From positions 1 through 33,576 of the forward strand of contig CACWPR010000018.1 of assembly GCA_902762855.1 (NCBI GenBank): a stretch of DNA of 33,576 bases. The letters are read 5' to 3'. This DNA comes from Ruminococcus flavefaciens. Its GTDB lineage: Bacteria > Bacillota > Clostridia > Oscillospirales > Ruminococcaceae. Under the pieces are notes generated by a model. It did no database searches. It worked only from the letters and a program-made list of their open reading frames with translations, and was not told where the DNA came from. Position numbers and translations under genes: made by a program. Below, piece by piece: positions 29,746 through 33,576 of this stretch; the first letter of the stretch is position 1; every line of letters begins with the position of its first letter.

Positions 29746-30406
29746 CGGTATCACCTCCGGCAGCGATTATCTCCGTTTTCATTCCTCTGGAAACATTGAC
29801 CGCAGCGTTGACCTTTGTGATAACATCGCAGAGTATATCCTCAGTTATCTGATTGTCGTTGTTGACCTTCACAAAGGTGCAGATGTTTTCCCAAGCGGCT
29901 GCTTCGTTGATAAGATAAGCTGTGTCTGAAGCCTCCGTTTCAGAAAGACCTGCTATCTTCATAAGATTCTGCTTATCCTTTTCAAAGCTTATTCCCTTGA
30001 CCTTTTTCAGCAGCACTCTCTTTGCCTTGTCATCACATTCAAGTCTGCTGATTATATCAAGTACGCTGCCTTCACAGTATTCTCCGTGCCAGATTGCAGA
30101 GAGGATACGCTTTGCAGGAGCTTTGAGTGTGTATGTAGTTTTCTGTTCGACCATACTCGGATAGACAGCTCCGAATATACTCTCCAGCAGCTCACCAGCT
30201 ACAACGGATACAGTGTCTGATATTGTTACTGCTGCCGTGTTCTTATTTCCGCTCACCCAGCTTACTGATTTGAGTTTCGTATCGGTAAGCTCCTTTTCAG
30301 CCTCAACCAGTAACATTGCCTGAAGTGTATCATATTCCTCGGACAGTGCCTTTTTAGCTGCGCTTATCTCTGCCATTCTGTCAATAACAGCACTTAAATT
30401 CTCCAT
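29738..30406 (-). CDS. Early phage protein with coiled-coil start, unknown
   Basis: The 222-residue protein begins with a coiled-coil-like stretch (LSAVIDRMAEISAAKKALSE) and a helical middle containing GEYCEGSVLDIISRLECDDK. It has no membrane segment or clear catalytic motif. In Mu the comparable interval between B and gemA holds Gam and other semi-essential early genes, but this protein does not look like Gam to me. GGAGG lies 9 bases before the ATG. Confidence 0.62.
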   Translation of the reverse strand: MENLSAVIDRMAEISAAKKALSEEYDTLQAMLLVEAEKELTDTKLKSVSWVSGNKNTAAVTISDTVSVVAGELLESIFGAVYPSMVEQKTTYTLKAPAKRILSAIWHGEYCEGSVLDIISRLECDDKAKRVLLKKVKGISFEKDKQNLMKIAGLSETEASDTAYLINEAAAWENICTFVKVNNDNQITEDILCDVITKVNAAVNVSRGMKTEIIAAGGDTDE

Positions 30407-30407
30407 A

Positions 30408-30644
30408 TCAGATAGCCTCCTTCATTTCCTTTGCACATTCAGTGCATATCGTTATGTCCTTATACTTATGGACATTCTCATATGATCCGCAGAAACGGCA
30501 GCGAGGGGAATGTGCTCTGATGATCAGAGCTCCGTCTGATGTTGGATCAATATCGACAGACATTCCCGGTTTCCAGCCGAGACGCAGGCGGAGATCCTTC
30601 GGGATCGTAAGCCCGGCGGAGCTTGTAAGTTTTTTTGATGTCAT
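30408..30644 (-). CDS. AbrB-family DNA-binding domain with a zinc-finger tail
   Basis: The 78-residue protein begins with a SpoVT-AbrB swapped-hairpin domain (MTSKKLTSSAGLTIPKDLRL, then GWKPGMSVDID) and ends with a CxxC...CxxC zinc site (CRFCGS, then ICTECA). AbrB domains bind promoters as dimers, so this is probably a small early transcription regulator. ATG 30644 is chosen since AGGAGG lies 7 bases upstream. One copy of a structured repeat precedes it. Confidence 0.8.
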   Translation of the reverse strand: MTSKKLTSSAGLTIPKDLRLRLGWKPGMSVDIDPTSDGALIIRAHSPRCRFCGSYENVHKYKDITICTECAKEMKEAI

Positions 30645-30678
30645 AGACATACCTCCTATTTGATTTTCAATATACTTT

Positions 30679-30743
30679 GGTCTGCCATCATCAGTGCCGG
30701 TAGACCAATTCCGGCAGACAGCGGATCACTCCGCTGTTTCGGC
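30679..30743 (-). repeat. Structured intergenic element, copy 1
   Basis: This 65-base element lies between the MazG-like stop and the AbrB-like gene. On the minus strand it has stem A, ACAGCGGA / TCCGCTGT with a GTGA loop (30718-30737), then stem B, GGTCT / AGACC with an extra CC/GG pair around a 12-base loop ending in TGATGAT (30679-30706). The second copy at 31053-31118 keeps both folds. No U run follows, so neither hairpin is a normal terminator. Confidence 0.65.
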
Positions 30744-31025
30744 TTATGTATTCACCTCTGCTTTAATGCGGTCAAGTGTCCTTGCCAGCTTATAGTTTAT
30801 CATGCTCTCAAACTGTTCTGACTGCTCGTCAGTAAGAGCAAGATTCATCTGTGCGATCATTATTGTTACATCTGCCAACTCCTCAATAAAGCTGTCGTAG
30901 TCCTCACCCTGAGCTGCCTCAATGAGCTCCTCACATTCCTCTACCAGCTTTTCCTGCTGTGCCTCAAAGCCATAATGCTCCAGTATCTCCCCGCATTTCT
31001 GTACTCTGATATCGTTCTGATCCAT
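30744..31025 (-). CDS. MazG-like nucleotide pyrophosphohydrolase
   Basis: The 93-residue protein resembles the short MazG-like enzymes that hydrolyse NTPs or dNTPs: VEECEELIEAAQGED, then EELADVTIMIAQMNLAL give the ExxE...ExxD metal-binding pattern of the all-alpha NTP pyrophosphatase fold. It lies between the two copies of the structured element and has AGGAGG 8 bases before its ATG. Phage MazG proteins may adjust nucleotide pools or alarmone levels during infection. Confidence 0.78.
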   Translation of the reverse strand: MDQNDIRVQKCGEILEHYGFEAQQEKLVEECEELIEAAQGEDYDSFIEELADVTIMIAQMNLALTDEQSEQFESMINYKLARTLDRIKAEVNT

Positions 31026-31052
31026 TTTAGTTTCCTCCTGAAATTAGTATTC

Positions 31053-31118
31053 GGTCTGCCATCATCAGCGCCGGTAGACCACCTCCGGCGGACGGTGGAG
31101 CTTGTCCACCGTTTCGGC
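31053..31118 (-). repeat. Structured intergenic element, copy 2
   Basis: A 66-base relative of the element at 30679-30743, located between the membrane protein gene and the MazG-like gene. Stem A here is ACGGTGGA / TCCACCGT with a 5-base loop: compared with copy 1 two pairs differ and both change on both sides (A-T to G-C, C-G to T-A). Stem B (GGTCT / AGACC) and its loop are nearly unchanged. The compensated differences support a conserved RNA or DNA fold. Confidence 0.65.
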
Positions 31119-31125
31119 TATTATA

Positions 31126-31419
31126 TCAGCTTGCCTTTTCATTTTCGCTATTGACAGGTATCACTATCTTATAATTGTGGAGCTTTGTTCCTTCCTTATA
31201 TCCCTTATCGTATATCTTCTTATAGCGGTATTCATTAAAATACGATTCAGCAAACTTCCAGCCTAAATATCCTACGAGCAGCAGAAGGACAGGAAGCAGG
31301 ATCTCACCACCAACTGCAAAATGCTTATTTATAAGGCTTTCTACTGTCATATTTGCAAACTGCATCATACAAGCGCCAGTAATTATACCGCTGCATATCG
31401 CTTTAATGTACTCTTTCAT
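31126..31419 (-). CDS. Early phage membrane protein
   Basis: The 97-residue protein has two hydrophobic segments (AICSGIITGACMMQFANM and EILLPVLLLLVGYLGWKFAE) and a basic C-terminal half. GGAGG lies 8 bases before the ATG. A role such as superinfection exclusion is possible for an early membrane protein, but nothing in the sequence shows it. Confidence 0.68.
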   Translation of the reverse strand: MKEYIKAICSGIITGACMMQFANMTVESLINKHFAVGGEILLPVLLLLVGYLGWKFAESYFNEYRYKKIYDKGYKEGTKLHNYKIVIPVNSENEKAS

Positions 31420-31434
31420 TTTGTTCTCCTCCGG

Positions 31435-31839
31435 TTAAATATTGTCTACAAGTTCTATTGAATCATTGTTTTTGATAAAGTGAGCTTTAAGTGTCTTGAA
31501 TGATGTGAAATACGGGCTATAATACTCATATGTGTATTTCTTGATCCACTCTTCCTGCTCATTCTTTTTCATACGCTTAAACTCTGGTGACTTTCTAAAA
31601 TCCTTAGTGAGCAAAGATTTTGTTCTCTTGCAATAGTATTTCCTGCGGATCTCACAATCGTTTGTGAGCCATTCGCCCTTGATATACCCGTCAACGTACA
31701 CTGCAAGAACGAATTTCAAGGATTTTGGTCCCTCTTTTTCGACCATAACGTCAATCACGTGACCGTCTATGCGGAGCTTCACTCTTCCAAACGGATAACT
31801 GAGCTTGTTTTCTACCTTTTCCCAATCAGTCGCTGCCAT
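31435..31839 (-). CDS. Early phage protein, unknown
   Basis: The 134-residue basic protein (WEKVENKLSYPFGRVKLRID, then many Lys and Arg, KYYCKRTKSLLTKDFRK) is strand-rich at the start and helical later. ATG 31839 has GGAGG 7 bases upstream and overlaps the previous gene by 14 bases. Basic character suggests nucleic acid contact, but no family is recognised. Confidence 0.68.
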   Translation of the reverse strand: MAATDWEKVENKLSYPFGRVKLRIDGHVIDVMVEKEGPKSLKFVLAVYVDGYIKGEWLTNDCEIRRKYYCKRTKSLLTKDFRKSPEFKRMKKNEQEEWIKKYTYEYYSPYFTSFKTLKAHFIKNNDSIELVDNI

Positions 31840-32002
31840 TTGTGACCCTCCATTTCGGTATTTCTTTTGTTTGTCCTGTGTGTCTGCTGACAAGCAGCAT
31901 TTCTTTATCTGTATTCTTCACTATGAGCCACTCCTCCGGATTCAGATTAAAGCTCCGGAGGAATATCTTCTGAGACTTGTTAGGTGCTTTTCCGTGTTTC
32001 AT
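31826..32002 (-). CDS. Small early protein (DUF6906-like)
   Basis: The 58-residue protein, starting MKHGKAPNKSQKIFLRSFNL with EEWLIVKNTDKEMLLVSRHT behind it, follows the pattern of a widespread small Firmicute phage family annotated DUF6906. ATG 32002 has GAGG 6 bases upstream, next to the muB stop. The function is unknown. Confidence 0.7.
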   Translation of the reverse strand: MKHGKAPNKSQKIFLRSFNLNPEEWLIVKNTDKEMLLVSRHTGQTKEIPKWRVTNGSD

Positions 32003-32003
32003 A

Positions 32004-32927
32004 TCACACCTCAATGTTCATTCCTTTGGCAGCTGCTACAAGCCCCTTGAATGAATAGTCCTCGTTGTCATAAGCGTTAGAGAAAAGGTTGATGACACCT
32101 CTGATAGCCTGTGGAGTTCTTGCGATACGGTGAAGAAAATCAATCTCCTTATCCATATTTCCGGCTTCAAGCAGGGGAAACAGCTTGATAATATCATCAC
32201 GTCTTATCTGCTCCTTAGTATAAACCTGCTTCTGCTTGGTGCGGTTTGCTATCTGAGCGAATTCAGCTTTTTTGCTGCCGATACGTGCGACTGTATCGAG
32301 GTTTCCGATAAAGCAGATACCGAGGGTCTGACCCTTGTCATTGAAGTAGTCTGAAAAGCTCCTCAGCACCTCAATACATTTCAGAGTAAGGTGCTGAGCC
32401 TCGTCAAAGATAAGCACCTGACCGTCTGAGAGCTTTCTTGCCACCGATAACCAAAGCTCGTCACGGGATTTCTCCTGAGGAGCGTTTATCCTGTCTGCGA
32501 TCACTTTAAGCAGGCTTTTTATGTTGGTCAAACAGGGATTAACTGTTATTAAAATACTGTTTGTAGGGTGATCTTCAATATACTTCTGAGCCGCTTTTGT
32601 CTTGCCTATACCTGCATCTCCGGCAGCGACTGCCAGACCGCCCTTGACCTGACAAGCACCTATGATGTCATAGATCTGAGCCGATATGCTTGTAGAGACG
32701 TATTTCAGCTCTGTATATGTAAGCTGAGCCTTTTCCTTTACACCGAAGTACTCAGCTATCTTATCAAACACCTTCTGTGGATCAGCAGCATACTTGCCGT
32801 TTTTTATCTGCGAGAGTGCAGTGCCGGAAATGCCGATGAGCTTTCCGACTTCATTCTGACTTATGCTGCGCTCCTTCTGGAGCTGCTCCACCTTTGCCAG
32901 AAGCTCATTCTGTTCCTGTGTATACAT
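32004..32927 (-). CDS. MuB-like AAA+ transposition target-selection ATPase
   Basis: The 307-residue protein is the partner of the transposase: MuB binds target DNA and stimulates strand transfer. It has an N-terminal HTH_3 domain (about 17-63, ISQNEVGKLIGISGTALSQI), Walker A GDAGIGKT (103-110), Walker B VLIFDEAQ (171-178) and a sensor GNLDTVARIG, the layout of MuB. AAAGGA lies 8 bases before the ATG, 4 bases from the transposase stop. It shows no truncation. Confidence 0.93.
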   Translation of the reverse strand: MYTQEQNELLAKVEQLQKERSISQNEVGKLIGISGTALSQIKNGKYAADPQKVFDKIAEYFGVKEKAQLTYTELKYVSTSISAQIYDIIGACQVKGGLAVAAGDAGIGKTKAAQKYIEDHPTNSILITVNPCLTNIKSLLKVIADRINAPQEKSRDELWLSVARKLSDGQVLIFDEAQHLTLKCIEVLRSFSDYFNDKGQTLGICFIGNLDTVARIGSKKAEFAQIANRTKQKQVYTKEQIRRDDIIKLFPLLEAGNMDKEIDFLHRIARTPQAIRGVINLFSNAYDNEDYSFKGLVAAAKGMNIEV

Positions 32928-32931
32928 ATTA

Positions 32932-33576
32932 TCATTCCTTTCGTTTAGCAGCGTTGCGGATTATTCTTTTCAGGTCATAGACCGTTGAATTCTCCGTGCC
33001 TACTGCCACTTTTTCTTCTATTGGTTCTTCCTTTGCCATAACCGGTATTATCTTGTTCGGCATATGGATCTTGAACTTTTCTTCCTTATTCTTCTGAGCC
33101 TTGTTTACTGTCATTTCAATAAGCGTTATGCGCTGCTCATTGGTAAGGCTTGCAGTTATGCCGGCTGCCTGCTCCTTGACGAATTTCTTTGTCATTCTGA
33201 TCTTCTCCTGAGCAGTAGCAACGTTCTGAACATCATCTTCGAGGTATTCAAGCATAAGCTCGTCTGCCAGTTTCCATTCAAACATAAACTTATCGGTAGC
33301 AGCATCATATATTCGGACGCTGCTCAGATCAGCAGGGTCATACCTTACAAACACTTCGTGCTGGAGGTTCATAACAGTTTCCTCGGTATCCATATACCAG
33401 AGCTTTTCACCTGCGATAGTGATATACACACCGTCACGCTTGATCTTCTGAGCTCTGGTAGTAGACATCAGCATGAGGTTGAGATCTGCCGGATTAGCCT
33501 GCCGGGATTCCCTTATAGTCTTATTCCATACATCTATACGGGACATTCCTTTATAGCAGCGCTCAGAGCCACCGTA
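32932..33576 (-). CDS. Mu-type transposase (MuA), C-terminal part, cut by the window edge
   Basis: The frame is open through the window end, so the true start lies outside. The 214 visible residues contain the Mu transposase C-terminal beta-barrel region (YKGMSRIDVWNKTIRESRQA, VYITIAGEKLWYMDTEETVM, HEVFVRYDPADLSSVRIYDA) and a C-terminal helical tail with KIIPVM and YDLKRIIRNAAKRKE that in MuA contacts MuB. The catalytic DDE residues are expected upstream of the visible part. An internal ATG at 33546 is not a start. The direct muB partner downstream confirms the assignment. Confidence 0.9.
   Translation of the reverse strand, partial: YGGSERCYKGMSRIDVWNKTIRESRQANPADLNLMLMSTTRAQKIKRDGVYITIAGEKLWYMDTEETVMNLQHEVFVRYDPADLSSVRIYDAATDKFMFEWKLADELMLEYLEDDVQNVATAQEKIRMTKKFVKEQAAGITASLTNEQRITLIEMTVNKAQKNKEEKFKIHMPNKIIPVMAKEEPIEEKVAVGTENSTVYDLKRIIRNAAKRKE

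Larger units (their letters stand above)
6612..33576 (-). mobile_element. Mu-type transposable siphoprophage (left part of element outside window)
   Basis: About 50 tightly packed minus-strand genes include a Mu-type DDE transposase, MuB, GemA, Mor and a gp27-like protein together with a complete head-tail-lysis module of Firmicute siphophage type. This combination defines a transposable phage that replicates by replicative transposition and integrates at nearly random sites. All head, tail and lysis genes look intact, so the element may be active. The left boundary (6612 here) is approximate: it is set by the tandem repeats and by where host coding sequence appears to stop. The transposase N-terminus, repressor and other phage end lie past 33576. 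Confidence 0.9.

Noticed and set aside
30661..31125. Small ORFs starting ATGATGGCAGAC in both structured elements
   Set aside because: They share only the first four codons, then differ completely and lack well-placed ribosome binding sites; the shared start lies in the conserved hairpin loop.
1..33576. tRNA or rRNA genes
   Set aside because: No cloverleaf-like sequence with the TTCRA loop and CCA-type end, and no rRNA-like stretch was noticed on either strand; a tRNA scan was not possible.

Overview
The window looks like a chromosome segment of an anaerobic Gram-positive of the Ruminococcus / Oscillospiraceae type. It holds an rnfCDGEAB operon in the clostridial gene order, strong AGGAGG-type ribosome binding sites throughout, Firmicute-type siphophage morphogenesis genes, and a dockerin module of the ruminococcal cellulosome style. 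Two parts are visible: host sequence (about 1-6611) and a Mu-type transposable prophage that fills the rest and runs off the right edge (about 6612-33576, all recognised genes on the minus strand).

Host part. The 3' end of an upstream gene and its terminator are followed by an extended -10 promoter and the complete rnf operon (224-5049), encoding the membrane ferredoxin:NAD+ oxidoreductase. Its terminator abuts a perfect-consensus promoter for a membrane protein gene of unknown function. On the opposite strand lies a tiny complete transcription unit for an 18-residue Cys-rich peptide (promoter, 5' hairpin, RBS, ORF, terminator). Then come tspO and the last codons of a host gene that the prophage seems to have interrupted.

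Prophage part, in transcription order (right to left). The replicative transposition module has the MuA C-terminal part (cut by the window edge) and MuB. It is followed by about a dozen small early genes, including MazG-like and AbrB-zinc proteins, with two copies of a structured intergenic element. A DnaD/O-like replication protein with a DnaC-type helicase loader comes next, then GemA and the Mor-type middle activator. A 15-bp dyad sits at the start of the middle genes: a membrane coiled-coil protein, a small protein, a Mu gp27-like protein and a NusG/LoaP-like protein. The NusG-like gene is followed by a hairpin-rich leader and a terminator-like hairpin, suggesting that the roughly 17-kb late operon is controlled by processive antitermination. 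The late genes are terminase, portal, MuF head protein with a C-terminal RNase-toxin-like domain and its putative immunity gene, scaffold, major capsid, connectors, major tail protein, tail chaperones, tape measure, Dit, Tal, baseplate genes, holin and endolysin. At the right end of the phage are a Dam-type methyltransferase and an XRE regulator, then two tandem copies of a 22-bp repeat that probably form the transposase-binding phage end.

The most unusual item is the distal tail protein gene (11727-12437). A complete type I-like dockerin with two calcium-binding repeats is fused to the C-terminus of a Dit-like tail protein, which suggests that the virion uses cohesin-dockerin binding to dock on, or decorate itself with, the host's cellulosomal surface machinery. 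Other points to examine are a conserved-looking acidic extension behind a TAG in the major tail protein gene, a possible -1 frameshift joining the two tail chaperones, the toxin-immunity cassette in the head module, the paired RNA-like elements with compensatory changes, and the 18-residue peptide unit.
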